Part shown: one piece after another, positions 31,645-43,800 of the stretch
Layout: each line of letters starts with the position of its first letter
Position numbering within the stretch: position 1 is the first letter of the stretch
Source: Didymella arachidicola
Taxonomy: Eukaryota; Ascomycota; Dothideomycetes; Pleosporales; Didymellaceae
Length of the DNA stretch: 64,000 nucleotides
Reading direction: 5' to 3'
Assembly (NCBI GenBank): GCA_016630955.3
Contig: CM049991.1
Location: 1,426,001-1,490,000, forward strand
Notes under the pieces: generated by a model
Told to the model about the DNA's origin: nothing
Seen by the model: only the letters and a program-made list of their open reading frames with translations
Database searches by the model: none
Program-made: the position numbers and the translations under genes

Positions 31645-34626
31645 TCAAAATTCAGTTCCTGCGAACAAGTTGTGCTCATCGAAGCTTGTGACGAAACATC
31701 CGGGAAAGACCGCTTGGTCATATCCAGAAGAGGCATCGAAGACGCTTTTGTAGGCGCTGAGGTCAAGTTTCAGATCGTGTTCGAAAACTCTAAGTGGAAG
31801 CTGGAATGGCTCCGTATTCTGGTTGGTCTGGGGAGACTGTTTTTGCGACGAAGAGGGTCGGTGTTGCGCGTCGGACGATGGGCCATACATAAACTGTTGT
31901 CTCTTTTGTCGCTGCTGCTGTTGATGTGAGGTTTGCTTTGTCATGGGAGCTGCAAATGACACATTTGTAGCCCGTGACCTCTCAACTGGACTCTCAACTG
32001 GATTGAGGACATCTGGGTATGGAGTGTAAGTCGAGGCTGGGGCCGAGGTCGCTGGACTTGGCTCGGTGGTAGGTATGATCATCTCATCCTCATTGATGAA
32101 CTCTCTGATATCCTGAGATTGTTAGTCAACTATTGCATTTGTATGTCGTCAACGCTACTGATACGGGATAGTCAACGACTTACCATCTTGACGATTGGAG
32201 CAAGCTTCTTCACGAGCCCTAGCGACAATGAATATGCTCGAAAAGCTACTCTATTGTTTACCCGCATGACTCGTAGCCAATACAACAGCTTCTTCATCGA
32301 CGGTATTGTATCTTGATGGTTATTAGGAGAGTGTCTTGATTCGAGCACGATCTCGAGAAGCAGAACCACAAGAGCTTGCATGATGACATGAACCATCTGC
32401 CACCAAGGTCCTGCCTGATACAACAGATCAAGGTTTTTTGCCACGGCGTCAGGTAAGATGTTCGAGATGGATTTTGCTGATTCAACGCACAGCAATGCTG
32501 CTCGTTGATTGAAGGTATTCGAATTGGCTGTCTGATAGGAGATCCAACGGTCAAGTCTGCAGAGGCAAGGCCGTGTAGTTAGGATCTTGGTGCTGTGGTA
32601 CATGATGCCAAGAACATTCTGCTCACGCCTATACCTGTGATTGATGACGTTCGATTTGTGAAGGAAGTTGAGTCCCTCGGGTAGATCTGTCGCCCAGACG
32701 TCAAGTGCCTCATTTCCCTGGGCGATCGACCTTTGAACGGACTCCCATGATCCCCTTACAGTGTCGGTAGAATACAATGCAAGAGCAGATTGTGTGATCT
32801 CGCCGAGGTTGACCATACTCCTGAGGTATGAGCCAGAATTTGCAGGGCCGGAATCAGGGTTATCGTAATCGAGGTTTCGCAAAGTCGAGAAGTTCATGAC
32901 CTGGGAGCTTCCAGGAGATATTTGAACCCTAAGCGAATGCTTACCTTGGTCGCCACTAGATTCATCGGTTGAGAGTGGAAGCGGCAACGGAACCGAGCAC
33001 AAGGAGCCCGTACCGAGACTCGGCCGTCCACTTAACGCCGAAATAAGTCGCTCAAGAGCGTAGTGTGCACACCAGATCCTAGAGTTGAGCTCTTTATGAA
33101 CAGCGCCTGAATGACAATCTTCGTTGCATAGATGCATACCCAAGGCGAATCCTAAGCGCATCGCGTTACCAATAAGAACCCATGAGCTGAAATCATTCAG
33201 TAAAGCTGCAGTCGTAAAAGGGGTTACGATACTGACCGATTCACATATCCTATGCTGAGATAGTAGAAAGAGAGGAGTCCTATTCTAGTTAGTCACCGCG
33301 GTCACGCAGCGCCAAGTACCGGCCTACCTGTGATTTGCATATGGGGGAGATCTGGATAAGAAAACCACCAGGGGTGTTTGAGGCTCAGGGCCCACGCTCG
33401 AGAGTGATACACCAAGTCATCGCGGCCACCAGTTTGCCGATCGACTATCGTCAGACGACTATACACTGCGCCAATGGCGAATACTACGTTCAGTGTGGCT
33501 TGCCATATCCGGGGAACATCGCATGGATTACCCCGTTGTAGAGAAGTATAGTCTGTGAATGGTCAGAGACGAGTCGCGTCATCAGTACCACACTCGAGAT
33601 AGACTGGTCAGCGCGTGACCCGTCTACACTCTTGGTTTTGAAGCAGGGAGATCCGACGTACAGTGATGGAAGCGGTTGACGAATGTTTGTTTTGTCAGAA
33701 TTGGAAAGGAGTTATGAGCGCTACCCATGTATGCTGAGAGAAGCCTTTTGGCAATATCGTAAGGTGGCATCTCAAAGGGGTCGACCAACATATCCATCTC
33801 GCAGACTTCATCGTCTAGGTAGAAGCTTGCTTTTCTCGCCGGCATCAAAGGTGGCGTAGCATGGTCATCTTGTCGCTCACGAGGGGCTTCCAAGCGTTGA
33901 TTGACTGCAACCTCGTCATCAGCAGGAGGACCCCATGGGCCTCCATCCGATGACTCAGAGGCACCCGCATCGTGCAGCTTACGTAGCCACTGTATCTCGG
34001 ATGCCCTGCCTACAGAGCCAGTGGTGCTTGCTTCCTCATCTCGCATAATATCTTCGTCGAGCAGGTCAGGCTGCACTTCCGCGCTCACGTTGGCTTCACC
34101 TCGCTCGTCGTCAAAAAGTCGTCCGCGATATTTGTCTGTTGGGTCTTGAACGGTGGCAGCGGCATCAGCAACATCTTCAGCGACCTGTGTCAATCAGTCA
34201 ACGGCTCGGTGTTATTCTAGGTAGAACTAACGCTTGCTAAGAGGTCGTCAATGCGAGCTGCTCGCTCAGTAGATTGATGCTGACGCAGATCCTTTAACAT
34301 GGCAATCAAATCCTGATTCTGTTGGGTAGCCCTATCGCGTTCAGTAACCAGGGATACATAGGAAATATCGACACACACGTCTTAAGTCGGTCCTTACGAC
34401 TTGACGCATACACACACGACGAAGCACTCTCGATGCAATTTGAGCATTGAGGCTGCTGGCCATTGCATTTGATCTTCCGTGACCTACAGCTCAAGCATGC
34501 CCGACTGACGCGATTCTGTCGATTTACTGGGAGCCTTCGAGGGGGCTCGCTGCGCTGTTTGTGCAGCCGCGGGATTGGCAATTTCGATGATCCTGAGGCT
34601 GAGGCTGGGAAGATCGGATAAGACAT
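31645..34626 (-). CDS. Zn2Cys6 transcription factor with fungal_trans domain
   Basis: Seven exons on the minus strand (34626-34379, 34331-34232, 34184-33662, 33552-33328, 33279-33237, 33186-32184, 32112-31645) give 869 aa. The binuclear zinc cluster is canonical: Cys44-x2-Cys47-x6-Cys54-x6-Cys61-x2-Cys64-x6-Cys71, with basic RSRKIKC. A linker and coiled coil follow (DRLKTATQQNQDLIAMLKDL across intron 1). The fungal_trans middle homology region spans about residues 250-600, with the characteristic joins FHH-YYTSLQRG, WQATLNVVFAIGAVYSRL and GYVNR-SWVLIGNAMRLGFALGMHL. The C-terminus is Gln/Ser/Pro-rich, typical of activation regions. Exon 5 is only 43 nt. TTG at 34674 is not used because the ATG at 34626 precedes the whole domain. 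Confidence 0.9.
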
Positions 34627-35394
34627 GCTGCAACTCAGCGTCGCTGAACGAGTAGTAACACGCAAGCCGACCAACCGGGATGCGATTGAGGCAGACTTCG
34701 AGAATGCGATGGGGATCGGAACTCAGCGGTCACGCACCCCTAAGGCATGGCAATACAGCAGAATCTGATCACTGAGGGTCTGGCTGGCGATGATTGGTGG
34801 GAACGATGCCGGAGCCAGATTGACCTATGAAAGTGCGACAACAGCCACGACGGCAATGCGGCTAGCCATTGCTCTGTAATATACCGTATAGCCGAACTCG
34901 ACAGGTTCGGTTTCGCGTGCCGAACGCCTACGATATCATGACCCAGCCTCTAGCGTCGAAGAAAGGCCATGATGGGTGGTGCAGCCAGTGAGAGGCTCTT
35001 AACAGCGTAACGAGCATCTGCGTATGTAGTTTGGAACATCTGACTATCCAGCGGCTAGTACCTTTGTGGTGTTGGAAAGGACGAAACAGTCGTGCGTATG
35101 CGATTGGTCTGTGATCCGGCGCAGGGGACCCGGCTGTCGCAATTCAAAAAAGTTGTTACAACAGCATAGAAAGGGAAGGGTCACGATGTTTATATATCGA
35201 AGAAGCTGACTTCCGCGGAGCAGAATCTGGGATTGTACCGCTAAAAGCAGCAAGAGTGAAGGCTCCGGACAAGTTGACCGCAGCCAACGAGATGCCCTGG
35301 CCAATCAACTTATAGTTCATCTCTTGGCGCTAGAGTCTCGAAGAAACCCCGCCAAACAGCCAGCATCAACCCATCCTCTGACACGTGCACCAGG
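34627..35394. promoter_or_regulatory. Divergent promoter region between the Zn2Cys6 regulator and the PPCS gene
   Basis: 768 bp between opposite start codons, carrying both promoters. Regulators of this class often bind CGG-containing sites; I do not assign one. Confidence 0.45.
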
Positions 35395-36540
35395 ATGGCT
35401 GAAGATAGCAGCGCCCAAAAGGCGGAAAGTTTCTACTTCACCCATGAACCACCACCAAAAGACCTGAAGACAAACATAACACTCGCACGCGAGTTCATCA
35501 ATCGCCATGCCAACGAACAACGCCGTGTCGTGCTCGTCACATCAGGTGGTACCACCGTGCCCCTCGAACAGCAGACGGTGCGCTTCATCGATAACTTCTC
35601 TGCCGGTACACGTGGTGCTACCAGTGCAGAGTACTTCCTGCAAAATGGCTACGCTGTCATATTCTTGCACCGACAATTTTCACTCCTTCCATATTCACGG
35701 CACTACTCGCACAATACCCGGTCTTTCCTTGATTACATGAGGGAAGAAGATGGACGTGTTACCGTTGACGAGCAACACCAGGAGCAGATGCTGCGTGTAT
35801 TACGTCAGTACAATGAGGCCAAGCGCGACAATAAGCTGCTCATACTGTCGTACGTTACTATCACCGAGTATCTGTGGAACTTGCGCGAAGTCGCCCAACT
35901 GATGCAACCGCTGGGGCCCAAGGCCATGTTCTACTTGGCTGCTGCTGTATCCGACTTCTTTGTCCCCCAGGATCGTATGGTTGAGCACAAAATTCAGTCC
36001 AACGAAGAATTTTTGCAAAGCGCCGAGTCCAGTGGCCACGGCAAACCTCCGGCCGCTCGCACCGAGGGCCGTAGTCTCGTCATCGACTTGGAACCTGTGC
36101 CAAAGTTCCTGAAACAGCTCGTTGACGGCTGGGCCCCTAAGGCCATGATTGTGAGCTTCAAGCTTGAGACGGATCCTTCTATACTCGTAAAGAAGGCCCA
36201 GTATGCTCTGAATAAATACTCGCACCACCTTGTCATCGGGAATCTCCTTCTGACTCGAAAGTGGGAGGTCGTTTTCGTCTCCGTACTCGATGGCGAGAAG
36301 TGGATTCGAGTGCCTTCCAGCCGCAGGACGAAGAGCTTCTCTGGTGTACAATCACTCGTTGGCTCTGCAGACATTCTGACATCGCCTGATGCGGTAGAGG
36401 CTGATAGTTTGGTCAGTGACCAAGGTGGTGTTCCAAAAGGCGAACCAGCCGTGGAGATCGAGTCTTTGATTATCCCAGAAATCGAAACCATGCACACAAG
36501 ACTCATAGAACAAGCTCAAACAAAGGCTGGACCCTCATAG
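35395..36540 (+). CDS. cab2: Phosphopantothenate-cysteine ligase (PPCS, coenzyme A synthesis)
   Basis: Joins cysteine to 4'-phosphopantothenate in the second step of CoA synthesis from pantothenate. The 381-aa intronless protein has the nucleotide-binding core VLVTSGGTTVPLEQQTVRFIDNFSAGTRGATSAEYFL (residues about 44-82), the central FYLAAAVSDFFVP, and DLEPVPKFLKQLV with MIVSFKLETD and YSHHLVIGNLLLTR, all conserved in eukaryotic PPCS. The start context is AGGATGGCTG. The last 60 residues are less conserved and acidic. Single enzymes of this type are separate from PPC decarboxylase in fungi, consistent with its length. The yeast orthologue is Cab2. Confidence 0.93.
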   Translation: MAEDSSAQKAESFYFTHEPPPKDLKTNITLAREFINRHANEQRRVVLVTSGGTTVPLEQQTVRFIDNFSAGTRGATSAEYFLQNGYAVIFLHRQFSLLPYSRHYSHNTRSFLDYMREEDGRVTVDEQHQEQMLRVLRQYNEAKRDNKLLILSYVTITEYLWNLREVAQLMQPLGPKAMFYLAAAVSDFFVPQDRMVEHKIQSNEEFLQSAESSGHGKPPAARTEGRSLVIDLEPVPKFLKQLVDGWAPKAMIVSFKLETDPSILVKKAQYALNKYSHHLVIGNLLLTRKWEVVFVSVLDGEKWIRVPSSRRTKSFSGVQSLVGSADILTSPDAVEADSLVSDQGGVPKGEPAVEIESLIIPEIETMHTRLIEQAQTKAGPS

Positions 36541-39500
36541 CATCAGCCTGAGATGGTTGGTCCTGAATAACATTCCTCAACGGAGATGTGTCAGATATTG
36601 GTTACATGGAGGCGCGCACGTGCAACCCACTTGGGAAGCAGTGTTTATTTTGACATACTGCCAGAAGTGGTTTTTGCTCAGAACATTCACCGCAATGAAT
36701 GGGCATGAAATATAACCCACCCGGTTGACTTATGCACCAACCGTTCTTCGACACGATCCACACCGTCGTGCAAAGCCAGAAGGCTGATTCAGTTACCCGT
36801 AATGCCAGTGCTGGCCGAAAATCAAACACGATTCGTAATCCCAAATACCGGGTCCTCCGGTGCACTAGTGAGACACTCTCTCCTTCGATGCTGCTCAACA
36901 GCCCCGAAATCCTGGGAAGTCTCAGACCCTTTCAGTATCCCTGTAAGCCCAGGCAAACACCCTCCATGTGCAGGTCCGTGACCCGGGTGTGGCATCAAGG
37001 TGGTGTCAAGGACCGCTCAATTCCCCATGGTGTTTGCGTCTCTATGATGGTTCTACGTCAATCAGGGACTGGAACACCGGTTGTCAGCGACACACATCAA
37101 CGTGCCATTCTTAGTAAACGCACTATGCCATCACACGATGACGAGACATGTGTATGCCAAATCTCACACCCTCTGGTCGTTCACCAGCCATACGCTATAT
37201 CTCTCTCTGGATCTGTAATAGTGGTCTTCTCTGTGGCTTTAAGCGTCAGACTAAGAGCGAGTTCACAAAAGAACGTGAACATTAGCTGCCAAGAGCGAGC
37301 AAGGCAGAATAGGATAGTGTCCATCAGCATGTCGATCGGCGAAGAATGCATGAGACTGTGAGAGTTCAGATGTTTGGTTTCAAATACAATTAGGACGAGA
37401 TGGAAGTTCTTTTGAGCATGCTTGTTGATTGTGAGATGAGTACAAGTATCTCGGGGTGAGGGGCCGGATGATGCATAGAGTTGCGCGTCCTACATGCACA
37501 ACTTCATAATGGTACGTGTATACTGACGACTCCGCAGATCATTGCGCACAAGGACTTCTGGCGCCTCCTTTGTCAGCGCCTGAAGCTGGTTGTGAATGGT
37601 CTGGCTCCTCACCATAACAAGCTGATGGGACCTCAGCCTTGGTGACATCACACCGAAACTGACTTCTAAGACAATGCTCACGACTCCGAGCAATCCACAG
37701 CAATGGCCACTATATATACTTGATCAGCTTAACAAATGCCTACGTCTTGTATCATGCAATGATACGCGGTGTTCGATTCCAGGTCTCGATGACCTCGAGA
37801 TAATTTTGCCAAGACAGATGGGCGAAACCTTGAAGCAATTTGCCTGGCAATCACGAAGCAGAGGGTTCCTCCGTCGTGTGCCCCGAGTCCACTGGAAGAG
37901 GTTTGAATTCCGTACGGGATCATGCTATCTTAGTAGCCGTGTTCCCCAGCGAGTGAGAGTCGTGTTTGCCTTCAACATCGTTCCCATGTAGCAAGGTCTG
38001 CAGTGACGATCCTGTTTTGCTACAGGGCTCAACATCACTCTCGCCTCACGAATGCTCTGTAGCCAAGCGCGTTGAGAGGGCCGATTGGACCGGTGCTAGG
38101 TGCCCAATTGCGTTATCGACTGAAGTTAAATAGTCTAACGCAATCTCGCTTCAGCAACTGGCAGCAGAATATTTCACGCCTCATTGGCCTTCGTGAGTGG
38201 GCCAGCGAGTAATAAGCCGGGGAATCTAGTTGAAAACGATCCATCGCGAAGCTAGAAAGCGGAGAACGTTGGGGCTGAGCGTCTGCAAGTCGCCAAGGCG
38301 GGACGTTGCGGATGGACGACCAGAGTAGAACATCTTCGACTTCTCAACCAGTGCCGTCTCTTCTGGCAAGCGCTCTGGTGACAAGCTACACGGCGTGATG
38401 AAGTTTGTAACTCTGATTCCGGATGGAGGTTCCCATACTGGTGATGGCTTCAGCATCGCTGCCGTGATCGGTGGCTGAGACGACTGGCATGGGTGTCGAT
38501 GACGACCTGGGCACAATTCGAGTAAATGCAACGTCGGGTTCTGCCCCCGATTCTTGTAGATTCGCGCGGAGCAGCGCTGGGCTTTTCGCACAACTAGAGG
38601 TGAAGATTATGATTGCGTGGGTACCGCGTAGGGGTTTTCTTTGTTTGGGCTCGCTAATCTCAGATTTCAGCGTTTTTTGATCCTGCAACGATATCTCGAC
38701 TCTGCTACGTCGTTCTTGCCAACTCAGCTCAACTCGGCCGTATTTCGCCCTCAGCTCCTGTCCTCTGTCATTTTATCTCCGTGATCAAGTCGGTTGTTCT
38801 TGGGTCACGGGCAAGTTACATTCCAATCATGCTGTACTACGGCTACCATCAGCGACTGACAAGCCTAACGTCGTCCGTCCCCACGCCGCACAAATGAGCT
38901 TGCGCTACAACGGCTTTCCGCTAGCTGCATGGCGGATGCACTGCTTCTGTTCCGACATTAGAGGCGTTCGGCAGCTTCGATCAACATGGGTCTAAAAGTC
39001 TTCACGGCTGCAAAGCACGCATCATTGGGCGCTTTCTCAATGTTTTAGAGCCTTGCTGACGGTGCGCCGTCGTCAACAAGGCATGTTGACATGTCAGCTC
39101 TCCCTTGCTTGCTTTCTTCTCGACGACACTCCCCTGTTCTATCGAACCGCAAATGACACCCTCTGATTGGAGTATGTGACCACGATTGGTACAGAGTCCA
39201 CCTGCACCGCAAATCCACGCAGCCACCGTCAGACCGAGATCTCTCTGCCGCCGCCGCCCATCGGGAGATCAATACAGCGGTGATCTGTATAATCCGAGGA
39301 GCTAGTCCAACGTAACTCTCCCTTGTCCCCGGACGTGAGATATCCTTTCTTACCCCAGCCACCGCCTGATGTTAACGACTCGATCTGGTCTGGGGCTATC
39401 TGTAAACGATCTGTCGCACCCCTTGGACCAGGAGCCCGGTCCTGTACCTCTTATATAGCGTGTGGACGACCAAGACTTGCTGGCAAGCGGTTGCCGCTTA

Positions 39501-39582
39501 GATAGTCAAGGTTCACCCTTCCTCCCTTTCCTGCCGGCACTGCTTCCTCCACTGTTTTGGCTCTTCGGCTCCTGACTACAAC
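36541..39582. other. 3-kb gene-poor stretch
   Basis: Short ORFs only, including a 209-aa one at 36732-37361 and overlapping minus-strand ORFs at 38226-38688. None has recognisable domains and their frames could not be joined by phase-consistent introns. No transposon ends, tandem arrays or tRNA were seen. The right end carries the promoter of the next gene, with CT-rich sequence at about 39510-39580. Confidence 0.4.
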
Positions 39583-40896
39583 ATGTCTACCTCGATCAGC
39601 TCAGCGCGCCCATCGCCTCTGTCGAGAAAGGCTTCGCCCTTCAAGGACCCACGCCCGGCACCATGCACACCAGCAAAGACAGCAAAGGCCTGGGACGAGT
39701 ACGAGAAGCAAGCAAGACAGAATGCAAGGAGAAGAGATCGAGCCTCGCACTCGACGCAGTCGCAGCGCAACTCAGCATCATCAGATGTCGGCAAAGGATC
39801 CCGTTCGTCGACCTCTACTGCAAGGTCGAGCTATGATTTCAAGTTTCGTAATGTTCCCATCGTTACATCGAAGGCAGTTGCCACATGCAAAAGCTGCCAA
39901 CAGCCTATCACATACTCCTCAGGCATTTGCGAGCTTTGCAAGAAGACTATCATTCTCCCAGCTTCTACTGGCGAATCCACTCTACCTCTTACCCCGGCGA
40001 CCCGTAATTTTGCTTCCACAGATTTGCATTTGCTTGAGAAGGCCACATCACAGGAGGACCAAATTCCGCGAACATCAAGTCTGTCGAAGCGCAAAGGCTG
40101 CCCATCTGTACTGCAACTTACCAACCCACCTGCTCGGCTTGACTCGTTACGACCACCACCCATCACACAGGACCTCATGGAAGCCAATCGTAGTCGAAAG
40201 ACGTCTTTGACAGATCCCAATGAACCTTTCCTCCGTCTTCAGTACGCTCAGCAGATCGCGCCTTACACATACTCTATTCCATCGACACCAACCTACCCAT
40301 CGACGAGCCCACCGTCCACGAACCCCTCTCGTGTCTCTACTCGGCCCTCGAGCTTCGCGCAGATGACATCTCCACTCACACAAAACGCAACCATTCCATC
40401 CTACACACGCCACAATAGCGCCACCCCATCCGAGTACAGCCAAGCCCACCACTATGTACCTTTGGCTCCCATGTCACCGCCCTCCCTTCACTACGTCAAC
40501 CAGGATTTGCAGAACACAACATCGGCGTGGGATGACTGGGACTCTGATAGCGAGGAGAAAGTTCGCCTTGTTGGCAAATGGAAGCGCAATGGCAAAGACA
40601 AGGCCACTACCCAAGCCAGTACAGCCAACATGAGGGGCAAAGAGAAAGAACGCGAACGCGCAGACAGCAAAGTGTCCTACTCTAGCAGCGAGGAGCGTCG
40701 CAGCCACGAAAAGCACGATAAGAAGAGCAAAAGCAGTATGGAGAAAAAGCAAAGCAAAGAGGGCTCGCGCGCCCAGAGCAGAATGAGCAAGCACGAAGAT
40801 GTCAAGCCAAAAGCAACTCCCCTGCCGCGAGAAGACTACAAAAAGCACAAGAAGAGGCCTAGCGGTCTGGCTCGGTTCTTAAGCTGCGGATGTTGA
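39583..40896 (+). CDS. Low-complexity Ser/Pro/Lys-rich protein with a zinc-knuckle-like Cys motif
   Basis: A 437-aa single-exon protein I do not recognise. Near residues 105-120 lies CKSCQQPITYSSGICELCKK, a CxxC...CxxC pattern able to hold one zinc ion. Residues about 180-310 are Pro/Ser/Thr-rich; residues about 320-330 are WDDWDSDSEE; the final 100 residues are Lys/Glu/Ser/Arg-rich and end RPSGLARFLSCGC. The terminal SCGC could be lipidated or bind metal, but that is inference. Only one frame is open across the region and the start context (CAACATGTC) is good. A disordered scaffold or nucleic-acid-associated protein would fit. It stands alone between two gene-poor stretches. Confidence 0.65.
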   Translation: MSTSISSARPSPLSRKASPFKDPRPAPCTPAKTAKAWDEYEKQARQNARRRDRASHSTQSQRNSASSDVGKGSRSSTSTARSSYDFKFRNVPIVTSKAVATCKSCQQPITYSSGICELCKKTIILPASTGESTLPLTPATRNFASTDLHLLEKATSQEDQIPRTSSLSKRKGCPSVLQLTNPPARLDSLRPPPITQDLMEANRSRKTSLTDPNEPFLRLQYAQQIAPYTYSIPSTPTYPSTSPPSTNPSRVSTRPSSFAQMTSPLTQNATIPSYTRHNSATPSEYSQAHHYVPLAPMSPPSLHYVNQDLQNTTSAWDDWDSDSEEKVRLVGKWKRNGKDKATTQASTANMRGKEKERERADSKVSYSSSEERRSHEKHDKKSKSSMEKKQSKEGSRAQSRMSKHEDVKPKATPLPREDYKKHKKRPSGLARFLSCGC

Positions 40897-43800
40897 TTCA
40901 TACTTGACGACGATACGATGGCGTTTGGTGTTCTTCAGACCTTGATCTGTTCATGATGTTTGTTTTACTCAACGCGGAAAATGTGCATACATGAGGGCGT
41001 TGTACGATTGTGTGTTTCCTATTATTGTACCGGGCATATTTACGACTTCGCGCTATCATTGTCACGAATGCGCGTTGGCCACGGCCTGACGCAGCAATTT
41101 CTGTGCTTCAAGTTAGAAAGCGCGCAGTAGCTCTTAATACTGGCTGATTTCCGAATCCAACCTCAAGGTTGCAACATCATTTTCGGATCATCACTCTTAA
41201 CTCTGTGATTGTGGGCTAACTTGTTGTTGTTCATTTCCAATAGTGCATCTTGCCATTTACAACAAAACAAACATTCCACAAACACCATTCATCACCCGCA
41301 CTTCCAATGCGCAAATGCCTCGGGAAACCAATGCAGCAATCATCAGCGCCCAACGCCCAATGGCCTCTTCTGCTTCGACATTGTCAGCACTAATCATCGA
41401 AGGTTTCTCATACCCGTCCCCGATCCGGGGATTCATACGACAGCCACACGTCGAGGGCAGCCCAACCCACAATCCCTCAACCGCATAAAGTTCAAACCCT
41501 CATCCTTGCCAACGCCCGCAACGGTATGCCTGCATCCGCGCAACCCACCACTCGAGGCGAGAAACCAGAATCCTGGCGGCTACTGATCGGTTCTATTTTC
41601 GTTATAGGGCAGGACAGGCAGGGATATGTGGCGGTGAGGTGTGCGACATTGAACCTTCATCACGTGCGCACAGATCACATCTTTCAACTCTTTGGCTGGC
41701 TTAAAAGCACACGGGAAATGACAACGTGTGATCTCGAGTACACCGAGTCAACGCGATGTGTGTCTCCGCGGCAGTCATCTCTGGAAAAGTTCAAGGCCCG
41801 CAATCTTGCGAAAAAGCAACAAAGATGGGATCGAGAGGGCCTGGTGGTGCGATCACCAACCTGAAACTCGCACCTCATCCACCTTTGCGCAAGATGACAT
41901 CGCTTCTGCATCTGAGTTTCGAACAAACAAATCCCACAGCCGTGTTGCGCAACTTACGCATCCAGCAACGCCCACATCGAGGCCAGACCTGCAGATGGCG
42001 CAGCAAACGTGCAGCGCTGCAGATACCATGTACCAGTTTTGCGGTCGGCTGGCCTAGCGACAACGTCGCATTGGGGGCGGGTATGCAGCGCAGATGATCA
42101 GGCGAGAGATGTGTGGAAGGCTTCGCAGCACGTCAATCCCGGTTGTGGTGCTGTGGAGGCTGTGATGGCGACGCGGGCGTCGTGGACGAGTGTGGCACAG
42201 GACTCGGCAGGCGTCGCTGTGGAGCCCAGTGCCTTCTCCACCATTGTGCAGATGCGTGTGTTGTGTTGCCATACATGAAATGCCTCGCTGTCCTTCGATG
42301 CCACCACGATTCGATCGCCGGCTTGCTTGTGGTGTATACAAGAGTAGTCTGGGCGGGACTAGTGGTACGGTAATGGTTGGCGATTCTTGTGGAGTGGCGG
42401 TCAGAGTATGCAAGTCTTGCCGACCCTGTTTGTATACACATAATGGAGGCTTTCGATGCAAGCCATGTCGAAACAGGGCTTCCTGTCAAGTTGTCACTTG
42501 TCACGCGGTAGAGGCATGCACCTTCTAATATTTCGGGACATGGCAACATCGATCACGTAACTGCCAGTTTGGGCATGTGGTGAAACATACTTTCCGATCA
42601 TATCTCAAGGGGCTCGAACAATATAGCGGCTTCTCATGTGGCTGCGAGATTGCGAGCGTCACATTGAAGAGTATGGGATCGCTGACCTTTGGATCTGCTA
42701 GGGTCAATACAGAGCGGTTGCGACTTGCACTGACGAACCGCCACAGTGGCGAGACCACTCGACAATTGACTGTAAAAAACGACTTGCTGTGGTATGGTCA
42801 GCAAATGCTCTGCGGATACCTGCTTGCAGCGTCAACGGCGGACGAGGCAAGTCTAGCTCGACATTGCCATCACACTTTCCTTCTGGATCAGACTACCATC
42901 AGTGCATGGCGAACAGTAGTAGATCCTCGTAAGATCACGAGAATGCTTACAGAATGTTGGTCAAAGACAATTGGTAACGTTGTGCAAGCTCATGCTCGAA
43001 GGATAACAACATGTGTACATGTAGGTTTGACTTCGGAACGAAGGGGGGCGAGGCCGATACTCGACGTGAAGATGAGATGAAGCGACTCGAATGATGTGGA
43101 GCGCAAAGGTCTGCTGAACTGACTTCAGCAACGATCAAGGTCGTATTGATATCAACTGGGTGTGTCTGATTAGGAAGCTACGGAAGAAAGTGGACAATAT
43201 GTGTCACTGGGCCCCTACGCGTGGTGGGCCTCGATAAGCTCTACAAGCCTTGAGATTGCTGACACGAATCAGTGGAAGTGTGGCGACAACTTCTTTACGA
43301 AGTACTTTTCTTGCAGCTTCGATCGTGCGGCATATCTAGGCAACCTCCTGAACCCCTTGCATCCGTTCATCACGCCGCAAATACACGATGGTTCGATCCT
43401 TCGTTCCAGGCGTAGAGATACGGGTGTTCCTGCGTTAGGGTCGTCGTTAACGAACAGAACTGCACGAGAGGCGAACGAGCCGACCACCACGAGCGAACGG
43501 TCGCGTGGCCGTAAACCAAAATCCACTCGTCCCCGCACTCGCTACTATTGATGATGGTACGGCTAAAAAAGCTTGTCGTAGTCCGAGGACAGTTGGCGTG
43601 CGGGCAGCGTCTCCTAGAGATGGAAGGGCGGGAGAAAGCGATCTTAACAATGTCGCTATGTGAAGTTCACGAGGCATCTTGATGCGGGCTGCAGATCCTT
43701 GCCAAGAGCCAGAAATGTCGGGTCTTTCACGTGGGACTGCAACAACAGGAGATGACGGTCTGTTCATCCTGCGCACGGAGTTCTCGACCTGCTGCCTTAC

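Noticed and set aside
36732..37361. 209-aa ORF
   Set aside because: No domain, no supporting start context, compositionally random; kept only as part of the gene-poor stretch.
37765..37785. TTCGATTCC resembling a tRNA B box
   Set aside because: Flanks do not pair as a T arm and no acceptor stem is found.
37674..37991. 105-aa ORF
   Set aside because: Looks like chance; no family resemblance and no joinable exons.
38226..38591. Attempt to splice two overlapping minus-strand ORFs (38688-38226) into one gene
   Set aside because: The candidate donor and acceptor do not keep reading phase.
42054..42549. Three overlapping minus-strand ORFs
   Set aside because: All three frames are open at once, so openness is uninformative; no domain in any.
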